Source: Trichlorobacter ammonificans (GTDB lineage Bacteria > Desulfobacterota > Desulfuromonadia > Geobacterales > Pseudopelobacteraceae). Taken from it: a stretch of DNA of 64,000 nt. Below, piece by piece: positions 49,383-59,130 of the stretch. A model generated the notes under the pieces. The model had not been told where the DNA came from. It saw only the letters and a list, made by a program, of their open reading frames with translations, and searched no databases. The translations under genes were made by a program, and so were the position numbers. The first letter of the stretch is position 1, and each line of letters begins with the position of its first letter. Where the stretch lies: assembly GCF_933509905.1 (NCBI RefSeq), contig NZ_OW150024.1, forward strand, positions 732,001 to 796,000, read 5' to 3'.

Positions 49383-50287
49383 CCCACTGGGCACTGGCGG
49401 AAGAGGCACTGCACCGGCTGCCTGCCGACAGCCGGTTGAAGGGGCTGATCCACGACCAGCGGGAGCTCTACCTGGTGGGTGCGGTGCTGCCGGACACGCT
49501 GCTGCACCTTTTCTATGGCCCCTGGTCCCGCCAGGCCCTGCTGCTGGCTGATCAGTTCCACGACACCGCCGCCAACAGCTTTCAGCCGCTGATCGAGGTG
49601 GAACGGCGTTTTCCCGGCAGCCTGCCCGCTCCGCTGCTTGCCTGCCTGCTGGGGGTGATCAGTCACATGCTGGCCGACTGCGTCCTGCATCCCTTTGTCT
49701 ACGCGGTGAGCGGCAGCGGAGAGATCGGCCGGCACTACCGTCTGGAAACCGATATCGACTGCTACGTCGCCCACCGGGGACGCATCGGCTTCGGTCGGCG
49801 GCTCGCCGATCTGGTGGGGCCGGAAGCACGCGTGCGGCTGGTGGAACTGCTCGGCATGCTGTTCGATCCACGGGGAACCCTGCCGCGGGAGGCGCTGGAG
49901 CGGGCCCTGGCTCTGCACTGCCGTCTGCAGGGAATGTACGGTGTACCCGCCTGGCAGATCGTGACATCCTGCCTGGCACTGGTGCCGGTCCGCTTTTTCC
50001 GGCGCAATCGCGAACTGTTCTATCCCCTGTCCGGTGCCGGCGTTCGCGGTGCGGCCTGCGCCCTGCCCCGGCCGTGGCGGCACCCGGTAACCGGCCGGGA
50101 AGAGCGTGCGACGCTGGATGACCTGCTGTCGGCCGCAGTAACGGCCATGGTGGAGCACTTCGAGCGGATCGGGCACGCCGGTTGTCTCGCCGCCGCCTTG
50201 CAGGATCCCCCCGGCGCCAATCTCCTGACCGGCAGCTACGGCGTCAGACTGGCCGATGCCCGCTTCATCTCCGCAGAACCACCCTGA
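49367..50287 (+). CDS. Zinc-dependent phospholipase-C-like protein
   Basis: 306 residues starting MPKELTHWALAEEAL. The pattern of early THW, then LVGAVLPDT, LADQFHDT, GVISHMLADCVLHPF and YRLETDID fits the Zn_dep_PLPC fold, in which His and Asp residues bind three zinc ions. No signal peptide is seen, so a cytoplasmic or membrane-associated site is likely. Start GTG at 49367 overlaps the PAP2 gene by 16 bp, making it the last gene of the envelope operon. Substrate unknown, possibly a phospholipid. Confidence 0.75.
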   Translation: MPKELTHWALAEEALHRLPADSRLKGLIHDQRELYLVGAVLPDTLLHLFYGPWSRQALLLADQFHDTAANSFQPLIEVERRFPGSLPAPLLACLLGVISHMLADCVLHPFVYAVSGSGEIGRHYRLETDIDCYVAHRGRIGFGRRLADLVGPEARVRLVELLGMLFDPRGTLPREALERALALHCRLQGMYGVPAWQIVTSCLALVPVRFFRRNRELFYPLSGAGVRGAACALPRPWRHPVTGREERATLDDLLSAAVTAMVEHFERIGHAGCLAAALQDPPGANLLTGSYGVRLADARFISAEPP

Positions 50288-50322
50288 GTGCCCGCAGCAG
50301 TACCCCGCACCCCCGCACCGGA

Positions 50323-52626
50323 TCAGGCCGCCGGTACCACGTCGGCCGACTCCCCGTCCTGGACGAGCCAGCGCTTGAACCTGCGCAGCTGCTCCGGCGA
50401 CCCCAGGGACAGCAGTTCGTCCCCGGCAACAAGCCGCTCGTCTCCCGACGGATTGACGATCTTCCGTGTTCCCCGCCTGATTCCCACCACCAGCACGCCG
50501 GTATGTAGAGGAATCCGCAGTTCGGCAAGGGACGCCCCGATCCGGGGCCCCTGCTCCACCACAACGGTTTCCAGCCGGGCTGCGTCGAAATCTCCCCGTA
50601 CGGCGCTTTCCTGCTGCCGTCCCAGTTCGCAGCGCAGGGCGTCGATCTGCTCCGCCGTGCCCAGGAGCAGCAACCGGTCGCCGGGATAGAGGGGCATGGT
50701 TGATTCCGGGGCGATGATCGTATATCCCTGACGCTCGATTTCAACAACGGAACAGCCAAAGCGGGAGCGGATGTTCAGGTCGGCGATGCTGGCGCCGGAA
50801 CAGGCAGCGTACTCCGGCAGCATGATTTCCTGGACGTTGATCTGCCAGTCCTGGTAGCGCTGCGGCCACGCCTGCCGGCGGGCCGCCTCGTCCGTTGCCG
50901 TTTCGGCCGTGAAGATATCCTTCACCGAAACCTGCCACTTGCTGTGCAGATAGATGAGCCGGTGGGAGAAGACCAGCAGCACCGTCGCCAGTACGGCGGC
51001 GATGGCCAGCCAGGACCACTTGGAGAGGGAAGCCAGCGGCACGATGCCGGAGAGCCAGTAGGCAATGATAACGGCACTGAACGCCTTGAAGCCGTTTTCA
51101 ACCAGGGGGGCGGGCAGACGGATGCGGCTCTGGGTCAGCTCGGCGAACATCAGGGCCAGTACCGAGCAGTTGCGCCACATGGCAAACAGGGGAATCAGCA
51201 CCAGGAAGCCGATGGTCACCCAGAAGCTGATGGTCAGTGCCTGCGGCGTCAGCACAGCCGCCAGCGGACCCTGCTGAAAGAATCTGAGCAAGGTCTGGGA
51301 AAAGAGAATGAGTCCGGTGATGAACAACGCCTCCAACGCGATCTGCAGCAGCCGCTTTTTGCTCAGTTGCCACCAGAGCTGGCTGCCCTGCAGGTCCGAG
51401 AGCTGGGCCAGCCAGCCGTGGTAGATTTCCAGGCCGCGACGCATCCAGGCAGGCTCGCGGGCCTCTATCCAGTCAAGCATCGGTTCGGCATGGCGGTTCA
51501 CGATCGGGGTGATAAGCACGGTAAGAAGGGAAACCCCCACCGCGATCGGGTAGAACTTCGGCGGCAGCACCGTAGTCGTGACCCCCAGCTGTGCGATGAC
51601 GAAGGTGAATTCTCCCAGGGGCGTCAGGGCGAGACCTGCCCGGCGGGCGGTGCGGGGCGGGGTACCCACCAGGATGAGGGCAAAGCCGGTGGCAAGGGTG
51701 CGGGCAAGCAGGGTGAAAAGGCACAGCCCCAGTATCCAGGGCCAGACGTCCAGCATCAGCCTGACGTCGATCATCATGCCGATGGAGACGAAAAAAACAC
51801 TGCTGAACATGTCGCGCATGCCGGAAAATGACTTGTCCACGCCGCTTTTCTGGGGCAGTTCGGCGATGACCGCCCCCAGCAGGTAGGCCCCCAGGGCAAG
51901 GGAGTAACCGGCCTTTGCCGCCATGATCGCCATCAGGAACAGGATGCCGGCCACGACGATGGTTTGCAGTTCCGGGTCGCTCTTGGCCTCCATTCGCCGC
52001 AGCAGTTTGGGGATGAAGAAGAGGGCCGCGATGACCAGCAGCACCACAAAGGCGCTCATACCGGTCAAAAGCGCCCCTACCCCGGCCGATGCGGATGCCG
52101 AGGCACTGGCCTGGGTGCTGAGCACCGTCAACATCACCACCGCCACCACGTCTTCCAGCACCGTAATCCCCAGCGCCAGCTGGCCGGAGCGCTCCCGGCC
52201 GAGATTCATGTCCTTGATCACCTTGGCAATGACCGCAGAACTTGAAACCATGAACATGGCCGCGATGAAAAGGCTTTGCGTCGTGGACCAGCCGAGGATG
52301 CCTCCCAGCACCTGGGTCAGGTTGAGCACGAAAAATGCTCCCAGTCCCGTGGCCAGCAAGGTGGCGGCTCCCATCTTCTGCAGCTTGCTGAGACTTAAGC
52401 CCAGGCCGATGGCGAACATGAGAAACACCAGACCGATCTGGGACAGGGTCTCGATCCGCTGGACGTCGAGAATGAAGGAAAAGGGCGGGGTATGGGGACC
52501 GAGTACGATCCCGGCCAGCAGGTAGCCAACGATTACCGACAGGCCGGCACGTCTGCAGAGGGCGCCGGCAAGACCGGCTCCGAGCAGAATAATGGCTAGG
52601 TCCTGGATCAGATTGATGCTTTCCAT
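50323..52626 (-). CDS. CPA2-family cation/proton antiporter with RCK_C domains
   Basis: 767 residues: about twelve helices of a Kef-type exchanger (VIVGYLLAGIVLGPHTPPF, GLVFLMFAIGLGLSL, the ion-site ITVLEDVVAVVML), a further membrane region near residues 430-560, then two TrkA-C (RCK_C) repeats at the C-terminus. No RCK_N/NAD domain is seen. It probably exchanges K+ or Na+ for H+. The gene converges on the PLC-like gene, with a 35-bp gap. Confidence 0.87.
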   Translation of the reverse strand: MESINLIQDLAIILLGAGLAGALCRRAGLSVIVGYLLAGIVLGPHTPPFSFILDVQRIETLSQIGLVFLMFAIGLGLSLSKLQKMGAATLLATGLGAFFVLNLTQVLGGILGWSTTQSLFIAAMFMVSSSAVIAKVIKDMNLGRERSGQLALGITVLEDVVAVVMLTVLSTQASASASASAGVGALLTGMSAFVVLLVIAALFFIPKLLRRMEAKSDPELQTIVVAGILFLMAIMAAKAGYSLALGAYLLGAVIAELPQKSGVDKSFSGMRDMFSSVFFVSIGMMIDVRLMLDVWPWILGLCLFTLLARTLATGFALILVGTPPRTARRAGLALTPLGEFTFVIAQLGVTTTVLPPKFYPIAVGVSLLTVLITPIVNRHAEPMLDWIEAREPAWMRRGLEIYHGWLAQLSDLQGSQLWWQLSKKRLLQIALEALFITGLILFSQTLLRFFQQGPLAAVLTPQALTISFWVTIGFLVLIPLFAMWRNCSVLALMFAELTQSRIRLPAPLVENGFKAFSAVIIAYWLSGIVPLASLSKWSWLAIAAVLATVLLVFSHRLIYLHSKWQVSVKDIFTAETATDEAARRQAWPQRYQDWQINVQEIMLPEYAACSGASIADLNIRSRFGCSVVEIERQGYTIIAPESTMPLYPGDRLLLLGTAEQIDALRCELGRQQESAVRGDFDAARLETVVVEQGPRIGASLAELRIPLHTGVLVVGIRRGTRKIVNPSGDERLVAGDELLSLGSPEQLRRFKRWLVQDGESADVVPAA

Positions 52627-52705
52627 GCAAATGTCTCCACTGATGGATTCCGGTATGCTGCAGGTGCGGACGGGTGTCCGGCCCGCCGGGAGCTCCGGGT
52701 GGGGA

Positions 52706-53719
52706 TCACCAGTAGGCGTACTGGTAGGTAATCCCCAGGATCAGGTTCAGGTCCGATTTTCGCGTGCCTGCCGCGGGGGCGCTGTTGAAGCGGTAGTCGG
52801 CCTCGAAATTGGCGTAGAGGTTCTCGAAAAGCGGGATGCGCAGCCCCTGTTCGGCATGCAGTACCGTCGAGCCGGCGATGATGCTGTAAAAGCCCTCCTG
52901 GCGATGGAAGAACGTGAGCCGGCCCGGCACGACTTCCCAGTCGATCCCCAGGGACCAGCGCCCCGTGGCATCCTGGCGGTCCTCGCTGCCGGAGAAGTCT
53001 TCCAACAGGTAGGAGGCACCCCCTTCCACAAAAAGGCTGAACTGTTTCGATTCGAAGAGCTGATAGCCGACACCGAGGCCTTCGGTGGTGCGCAGATTGA
53101 GGTCGGCGAAGCGGTCGTGCTCGGTAAGGGACTGTGCGTAGCCGTACAGCTTCTCACCGGTAAATAGGTCGTACTTGAAGCTTGCCGACGAATTGCTGAT
53201 CGCCGTTCTGCCGTTGGTTTCGCCGTAGTTGTAACGGCCGTCAACGGTAAAGCGGTGCCGCTGTTTCTTGACCTTGAAGCGGGCCGAGGCACTGACCGCA
53301 TTCGCATTGGTGTTGCCGCTGTTGAAACTGCCGCCCAGGGAGAACAGTCCCGAGTAGGTCGAGGGGTTGATGGCCCGTACCTGTGTCAAGGGGGTTGGTA
53401 CCGGGGGAGATGACGGGCTCTCTTCGATCAGGGCGATGCCGCTCTCCGGACAGGAGATCGTGCCGATCACGAACCGGTTGTCCCCCACGGCTACCGGCAG
53501 GCTGTTCCCGGAAACGAGACAGTCCACCGCCTCCCAGGAGATGGCAAGCGTGTCGTGCGCGTAGGGAGCCCGGAGGTAGAGCAGGCTCCCCTCCAGGCGT
53601 ACAATGGTGCCGGTCAGACGATCGCCGTTTTTCATCCGCACTTCGTCGGCCGTCGCAGTGGCGACGGTCAGCACGAGCGACAGCAGCATGGCGCACCACA
53701 GCACACAGGATTGTCTCAT
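52706..53719 (-). CDS. DUF481 outer-membrane protein (YdiY-like)
   Basis: 337 residues. The signal peptide (LLSLVLTVATATA) is followed by a small domain, DEVRMKNGDRLTGTIVRLEG, common in this family. From about residue 120 there is a beta-barrel of alternating strands ending ILGITYQYAYW with an aromatic C-terminus. DUF481 proteins such as E. coli YdiY are salt-induced outer-membrane proteins of unknown activity. It lies 79 bp upstream of the antiporter gene in the same direction, so ion or osmotic stress is a shared theme (inference). Confidence 0.85.
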   Translation of the reverse strand: MRQSCVLWCAMLLSLVLTVATATADEVRMKNGDRLTGTIVRLEGSLLYLRAPYAHDTLAISWEAVDCLVSGNSLPVAVGDNRFVIGTISCPESGIALIEESPSSPPVPTPLTQVRAINPSTYSGLFSLGGSFNSGNTNANAVSASARFKVKKQRHRFTVDGRYNYGETNGRTAISNSSASFKYDLFTGEKLYGYAQSLTEHDRFADLNLRTTEGLGVGYQLFESKQFSLFVEGGASYLLEDFSGSEDRQDATGRWSLGIDWEVVPGRLTFFHRQEGFYSIIAGSTVLHAEQGLRIPLFENLYANFEADYRFNSAPAAGTRKSDLNLILGITYQYAYW

Positions 53720-54025
53720 GCATCACACCTCGTGCCCGGATGCGAGCTGGAGCGCCACGGCGTTTGAAACAGTTTTCCGCAAGCGCGCCAAGGGTTTTCG
53801 CGTCCGGTGAAAACGTCGGTTGGTCTTCCGGCTGATTTGTAGGCGACTGGAGATCGGGTGCCGCCGAGCGGCACCGGTACCCGGGGTTGGATTGTGCGGT
53901 ACCATAGCGCATTTCTGCGGAATGGTCATGAAAAAAATCACTATGTTACGGATATTCACCTGGGGCGGCCGGGCGTCACGTTCCCACGTGCAGCGCCCGA
54001 CCGCCCCGCGGCAGAGCGCCTGGTT
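53720..54025. other. Non-coding gap with strong inverted repeat
   Basis: This 306-bp stretch between the DUF481 gene and the Tim44-like gene has no supported gene; the short open frames lack ribosome sites and family features. It must hold the promoter of the DUF481 gene. At 53962-54007 there is a 46-nt inverted repeat: GGGGCGGcCGGGCG against CGCCCGaCCGCCCC with an inner CACGT/ACGTG. No T-tract follows on either strand. It lies 18 bp after the Tim44-like stop, so it is most likely a 3'-end or stabilising structure. Confidence 0.55.
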
Positions 54026-54982
54026 CTAAGACGGGTCGTGCTGGTGGATTGCGGATAACCGCCAGGGATTGTTGCCCACCGGCCTGGTAACGGTCCAGTA
54101 CTCACGGAAACTGATCGGCTCGGTCATGCTGCCGCTCCGCAGGGCGCCGCCGGCGTCGGTGGTATAGTCCAGCAGGCTGGCGTGGATCAGGGTGGTGATA
54201 TAGTCCTGTCCCGACTCTTGCCAAACCTCGGTGATCTCCACCTTTTTGACGGCGATGTTTTCCAGCCGGTTCACCAGGTTTTCCCGCAGCAGCCGGTCCA
54301 CATCCTCCTGCAGTATCTGGCGCATTTCATCGGTCAAAAGTCCTGCGACCGGGGTCAGGTCCCGGTGCATCCAGGCCGCCTGAATCCTGAAGAAGTGGTC
54401 CATGACGGTATCGCAGAAGGCTGATTCGTCAAAGCTGCGGTCCATCTGGCGGACATGGGCCAGTCCCGGCGAAACCTGATCGCTAACGGTTTCAGCGACA
54501 GCAGGGGAGGGCACGGAGAAGAGCGGAGCGGAGGAGTTATTTCCCTGGAAACGGGCTGCCGGCGAATGCTCCGCCCGCTTCCGGGCGGCGATGAAACGGT
54601 AGATGGCGTAGCCGACCCCGGCCAGTAGCAGGATTTCAAGCAGGCCGATACCGCCGCCCCCTCCCATGCCGCCGGCAGCGCCGGCAAAGCTGCTGAACAG
54701 CATGCTGCCCAGTAGTCCACCCATGATGCCGCCCGCCATACTGCGCAGGAAACCGCCGCCAGCCTGCTGTTGCATCGGGCCGGGGGTGGGAGCGGCCTGT
54801 TGTTGCCGTTGCTGGTTCTGCTGGTAGGCGGGGGAAGCGGGCTTGCTGACGCTGCGGGAGCCGCGGCTGCCCATGGAACGGCTGCCGCCGGCCTTGGCGT
54901 GGGCGGTCAGTTCCAGGACCGTGCCGCTCAACAGCAGCACGGTCGCCATGACGGTAAACAATCGTCCAACGTGTCGTTTCAT
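54026..54982 (-). CDS. Tim44-like domain membrane protein
   Basis: 318 residues: signal peptide/anchor (VMATVLLLSGTVLELTAHA), a Ser/Gln-rich linker, Gly-rich hydrophobic segments (GGIMGGLLGSMLFSSFAGAA, IGLLEILLLAGVGYAIYRFI), and a C-terminal Tim44-like domain from about residue 175 (FCDTVMDHFFRIQAAWMHRDL, VTRPVGNNPWRLSAIHQ). Bacterial members are of unclear function, some acting in membrane-protein assembly. AAGGAG precedes the ATG; it follows UPF0182 by 38 bp and closes the run downstream of the Mn2+ riboswitch. Confidence 0.83.
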   Translation of the reverse strand: MKRHVGRLFTVMATVLLLSGTVLELTAHAKAGGSRSMGSRGSRSVSKPASPAYQQNQQRQQQAAPTPGPMQQQAGGGFLRSMAGGIMGGLLGSMLFSSFAGAAGGMGGGGGIGLLEILLLAGVGYAIYRFIAARKRAEHSPAARFQGNNSSAPLFSVPSPAVAETVSDQVSPGLAHVRQMDRSFDESAFCDTVMDHFFRIQAAWMHRDLTPVAGLLTDEMRQILQEDVDRLLRENLVNRLENIAVKKVEITEVWQESGQDYITTLIHASLLDYTTDAGGALRSGSMTEPISFREYWTVTRPVGNNPWRLSAIHQHDPS

Positions 54983-55020
54983 CGGGGTCTCCTTTGTTCT
55001 GGTTGTAATGGGGGCGCCGG

Positions 55021-57693
55021 TCAGCGGGCCAACTGTTTCAGGAGCTGCTCCAGCTTGCGTAATTCTTCGCCGTAGCCGCTCCAGTTGCCCTGGCGCTGCA
55101 GGGCGATGGCCCGTTCGTAGACGGCCATGGCTTCCCTGGCCAGGCTTGATGATGATGCTCCGCTCTCCCCGTCTGCGGCGGTCCGGCTGACGGCGGCAGG
55201 CCGCTTGCCGCCGAAGATGCGCTGCAGGGCCAGTTCAAGGGTCTCCTCCATGACCACCTCGTCGCCAAAGGCGACGATGACCCGGCGCAGCTCCGGCAAC
55301 CCTGCCTTGTCGGCGGCCAGGAAGAGGGGCTGCACGTAGAGCAGCGACTTCTCGATCGGGATTACCAGCATGCTGCCGCGGATTACCTCCGATCCCCGCT
55401 GGCTCCAGAGGGTGAGCTGCTGCGAGATGTAGGAGTCCTGGTTGATCCGTGCGTCGATCTGCTTGGGACCGTAGATCAGCCGGTCGCGGGGGAAGGTGTA
55501 GGCAAGGATCTTGCCGTAGTTGTCTCCGTCGCAGCGTGCGGTCAGCCAGGCCGCCAGGTTGTCCCGCTTGGAGGGACTGAAGGGAAGCAGCAGGATGTAC
55601 TCCTCCTTCTGCTCGCCCGGCAGCTTCATGATGGTGTAGTAGGGCTCCATCGGCCTGTCGCCGAGGGCCGGAATCTCCCAGAGATTCTCCTTGTTGTAGA
55701 ACACCTTGGGATCGGTCATGTGGTAGGTGGCGAACATGGCGGCCTGCACTTGCAGAAACTGGTGCGAGTAGCGCACATGGCTGCGCAGGCCGTCCGGCAT
55801 GGCCGCCATCGGCTTGAACAGCGCCGGGAAGATACGGGCGTACGCCTTGAGGATCACGTCCTCCGGATCGCTGATGTAGAAGTCCACCGAGCCGTCGTAG
55901 GCGTCCACCACCGCCTTGACGGCGTTGCGCATGTAGGTGATGCCGCCCTTGAGCGGCTTGGCGTAGGGGAGGTGGGGCGAGTGGGTGTAGGCGTCGATCA
56001 GCCACTTGAGGCGTCCTTTGTCGTCCACCACCATGTAGGGATCGCCGTCGAAACGCAGGAAGGGGGCCAGCTCCCGCACCCGCTTGGCGATGTTGCGGTT
56101 GTAGATGATGCGGCTCTCGGCGGTGATGTCGGATGAGAGCAGGATTTTCTCGGTCCGGAAGTAGGCGGCGAAGAGCGCCTTGTGCAGCAGCGAGCCGAGC
56201 GGCACCCCTCCGCTCCCCTGGTAGGTGGTGTTGATGTTGCCGGTGGCGGTGGGGTAGCTGAACTCGGGAACCTTGCTCCTGACAATGACGTACTCGTTGG
56301 ACAGCTCACCGAAGTAGATTTCCGGCCGGGTGACCTTGATGTCGGCCAGGCTCACTGCCGGGATATCCTTGACGTAAAACTCCGGCAGCCCTTCCCGGCT
56401 GATCCGGCTCACCGGTCCCATGGCGATGCCGTTGCCGTGGGTGAAGATCAGCCGCTCGTTGATCCAGGTCCTGCTGGGCAGGTCCTGGTAGGAGAGTTCC
56501 CGCGGCGAGAGCATCACCTGGGTGTAGCGGCCGTTCACCAGGTAGCGGTCGTTGTCCACGTCGAAGAACTTGTAGTAGGTCCGGATCTGCTGCAACTGGC
56601 TGTAGGTCTTGAGGAGCGGGGCATGGTCCCAGAGCCGGACGTTCCTGATGGTGGCGTCGTTGTTCCCGATATCCGTCGAGGAGAGCCGGGTGTCGACATC
56701 GAAGGGGACGGTTTCGATCTTGTCCAGGTCGTAGCCGAACCGGGTGAAGGCGATGTGGTGACCGATGTAGGGGGTCTCCAGAGCCAGCTCGTTGGGGGCC
56801 ACCTTGAACTTCTGGAGCAGAACCGGGTAGCCCCGCATGCCGATGAAGTACGCCACCGTAACGACGATGGGGGGCAGCAGTACCAGGCGCCAGGTGCCGC
56901 GCCACAGTCCGAAGACCAACAGGGCTCCCGCCAGGGGAGTCAGGACGGTGAGCGCCGTAAGAGTGGTCAGGCGTACGGTGACGTCCACATAGCCGGCACC
57001 CTGGAACGGCCCGTTGCTGGCGTAGAGCAGGCCGTAGCGCTCCAGGTGGAACCCTGCGGCAATGACCAGGGAGGCGATGCCGGCCAGCAGGGCGAGATGG
57101 CGCCGTACCCGCGGCGCCAGCGACGGGCCGCGGATGGTCAGGGTGATACCGCCCCGCAGGTAGTAGACCGCCAGGGTCGCCAGGACGGTGGCCGTCAGCA
57201 CCAGGTTCAGGTAGGCCCGCGCAACATCGAAGAGCGGCAGGTTGAACAGGTAAAACCCGATATCCTTGCCGATCACCGGGTCACTGGTACCCACCGTCTG
57301 GCTGTTCAGAAACAGCAGAACCTTTTCCCACTGCACCGCCCCCAGTTGTCCCGCGAACAGTGCCAGCAGGAGGGAAATCAGCAGAGCAACCGGCTTGATC
57401 AGCGGCAGGGTCTGCTCCCGCTGCAGCCGGATCGTGCCGACGGGGATAACCTCGCTCATGTAGGGAAAATTGCTGCGATCCGCATAGAGCAGGTTGGGAA
57501 CGAGGAAGACGAGCAACGTCAGGGCAAAGAGCAGGGCGCTGCCGGCCTGGGCGGAGAGCCTGGTGGTGAAGACCGACGCGAAACCGGTTTCGAGGAAAAA
57601 GAGCCAGTCAACGTACAGGTTGAGCAGGTAGCCGGCCGCCGGAGCGATAACGGCGAGTGCCAGCAGGATCGGTGTCAGTCGGTGTCTGAACAT
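55021..57693 (-). CDS. UPF0182 family large membrane protein
   Basis: 890 residues. About seven helices in the first 300 residues (LTPILLALAVIAPAAGYLL and onwards) precede a long extracytoplasmic domain. That domain has conserved UPF0182 blocks such as GIAMGPVSRISREGLPEFYV, YRGSGGVPLGS-like (read TYQGSGGVPLGSLLHK), RLIYGPKQIDARINQDSYIS and IPIEKSLLYVQPLFL. The family is widespread and uncharacterised. AAGGAG precedes the ATG. It starts 48 bp after terC in the same direction. Confidence 0.88.
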   Translation of the reverse strand: MFRHRLTPILLALAVIAPAAGYLLNLYVDWLFFLETGFASVFTTRLSAQAGSALLFALTLLVFLVPNLLYADRSNFPYMSEVIPVGTIRLQREQTLPLIKPVALLISLLLALFAGQLGAVQWEKVLLFLNSQTVGTSDPVIGKDIGFYLFNLPLFDVARAYLNLVLTATVLATLAVYYLRGGITLTIRGPSLAPRVRRHLALLAGIASLVIAAGFHLERYGLLYASNGPFQGAGYVDVTVRLTTLTALTVLTPLAGALLVFGLWRGTWRLVLLPPIVVTVAYFIGMRGYPVLLQKFKVAPNELALETPYIGHHIAFTRFGYDLDKIETVPFDVDTRLSSTDIGNNDATIRNVRLWDHAPLLKTYSQLQQIRTYYKFFDVDNDRYLVNGRYTQVMLSPRELSYQDLPSRTWINERLIFTHGNGIAMGPVSRISREGLPEFYVKDIPAVSLADIKVTRPEIYFGELSNEYVIVRSKVPEFSYPTATGNINTTYQGSGGVPLGSLLHKALFAAYFRTEKILLSSDITAESRIIYNRNIAKRVRELAPFLRFDGDPYMVVDDKGRLKWLIDAYTHSPHLPYAKPLKGGITYMRNAVKAVVDAYDGSVDFYISDPEDVILKAYARIFPALFKPMAAMPDGLRSHVRYSHQFLQVQAAMFATYHMTDPKVFYNKENLWEIPALGDRPMEPYYTIMKLPGEQKEEYILLLPFSPSKRDNLAAWLTARCDGDNYGKILAYTFPRDRLIYGPKQIDARINQDSYISQQLTLWSQRGSEVIRGSMLVIPIEKSLLYVQPLFLAADKAGLPELRRVIVAFGDEVVMEETLELALQRIFGGKRPAAVSRTAADGESGASSSSLAREAMAVYERAIALQRQGNWSGYGEELRKLEQLLKQLAR

Positions 57694-57741
57694 GGGGTGC
57701 TCCTTTCCGGTTGATGCGGTGTCAAGCGTACGGTGGTCTTC

Positions 57742-58704
57742 TCAGGCGCCATCGGGCAGTCCGCTGTTCTGCAACGGACTGCCCGAGGCGGCACCGGAGC
57801 GGACGGCATAGAGCGACCAGACGATTGCCGTCACCAGGCTCAGCACGATGACGGTGAGGGAGATGCTGATCGGCACATGCACTCCCAACATGATCAGGAT
57901 CATCTTGACGCCGACAAAGGCCAGGATGAAGGAGATGCCGTACTTCAGGTAGATGAACATCCCCATCACGCCGGCCAGCAGGAAGTACAGGGATCGCAGC
58001 CCCATGATGGCGAAGACGTTGGAGGTGAGCACGATGAACGGGTCGAGGGTGATGGCGAAGATGGCCGGAATGGAATCCAGGGCAAAGACCAGATCGCAGC
58101 TTTCCACCATCAGCAGAACCACCAGCAGCGGGCTGGCGACCCAGATCCCCCGTCGGCGGACGATGAACCAGTCACCCCGTATCTTGCGGGTCATCGGCAG
58201 CAGGCGGCTGGCGAGACGCACCAGCAGGTTCTGTTCCGGCTTGATCTCCGTGCCGACGCCGAAGGCCATTTTCCAGGCGGTGTAGAGCAGCACCGCGCCG
58301 AAGATGTAGAAGAGCCACTGGAAGCGCTGCAGCAGTTCCGCCCCCAGGAAGATGAAGATCACCCGCATGACCAGCGCCCCCAGAATGCCCCATTTCAGCA
58401 CCCGGGCCTGCAACTCGTCGCGCACCCCGAAGACGGTGAAGATCATGATGAAGACGAACAGGTTATCCACCGCCAGCGCTTTTTCGATCAGGTAGCCGGT
58501 GAAAAATTCGAGAGCCTGCTGTTTGCCGAGCATGAAGTAGATGCCGATGTTGAAGGCCAGGGCCAACCCTAGCCAGATCAGGCTCCAGCTCAGGGCTTCC
58601 TTGAAGGAGACCCGGTGGCTCTTGCGGTTCAGTCCCAGATCGACGGCCAGCATGACAATCACCAGAAGCGTGAATGTCACCCACAGTGTCGTGGAGGTTG
58701 TCAT
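57742..58704 (-). CDS. TerC/Alx family membrane protein, probable Mn2+ exporter
   Basis: 320 residues with nine or so helices and the TerC signatures LAVDNLFVFIMIFTVFGV (acidic Asp/Asn metal-site residues) and ESCDLVFALDSIPAIFAIT. E. coli Alx and Bacillus TerC homologues have been linked to Mn2+ export and to metalation of secreted enzymes. It lies downstream of a yybP-ykoY-type riboswitch, the known control element of alx, which supports a manganese role. Four small or medium genes sit between the riboswitch and this gene. Confidence 0.9.
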   Translation of the reverse strand: MTTSTTLWVTFTLLVIVMLAVDLGLNRKSHRVSFKEALSWSLIWLGLALAFNIGIYFMLGKQQALEFFTGYLIEKALAVDNLFVFIMIFTVFGVRDELQARVLKWGILGALVMRVIFIFLGAELLQRFQWLFYIFGAVLLYTAWKMAFGVGTEIKPEQNLLVRLASRLLPMTRKIRGDWFIVRRRGIWVASPLLVVLLMVESCDLVFALDSIPAIFAITLDPFIVLTSNVFAIMGLRSLYFLLAGVMGMFIYLKYGISFILAFVGVKMILIMLGVHVPISISLTVIVLSLVTAIVWSLYAVRSGAASGSPLQNSGLPDGA

Positions 58705-58783
58705 AAACGGTTACCTTTCTGTTTCGGACGGTTTGGGTGTGGCGCCCGTGGGGGCGGGCATGCAGCAATCCGGTTGCCGCCGC

Positions 58784-59074
58784 TCAGTCGAAGTCAAAAA
58801 TATCGGACAGGAACGACTTGCGTTTCTTGTGGTGGTGGCCATGGCCGTATCCCTGGTGCTGGGGGGGCTGACGGAGCTGTTCGGAACGCTGCGGCGCCGC
58901 TTGCGGACGGTATGTGCTTTCCGCAGACGCCTCGGACGAGGCTGAACGCTCGATGATCTTGTCCAGTTCGCCGCGGTCGAGCCAGACACCGCGGCAGCGG
59001 GGGCAGTAGTCGATCTCGACCCCCTGACGTTCCGACATGACCAGCGGTGTTTCAGGGCAGACGGGGCAGTTCAT
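58784..59074 (-). CDS. zf-TFIIB zinc-ribbon protein with His-rich tail
   Basis: 96 residues. MNCPVCPETPLVMSERQGVEIDYCPRCRGVWLDRGELDKI (first 40 residues; key CxxC pairs at about 3-6 and 24-27) is the zf-TFIIB fold. A Gln/Pro linker follows, then a HGHHHKKRK segment and an acidic end. The start at 59074 has GGAGG 8-9 bp upstream. The His cluster may bind metal (inference). It sits between dedA and terC. Confidence 0.85.
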   Translation of the reverse strand: MNCPVCPETPLVMSERQGVEIDYCPRCRGVWLDRGELDKIIERSASSEASAESTYRPQAAPQRSEQLRQPPQHQGYGHGHHHKKRKSFLSDIFDFD

Positions 59075-59130
59075 GGTGTCGTTCCTCCGGATGTGTGTGG
59101 TTTCGGACGCCGGTGAGGGCTGTCCGCGAT

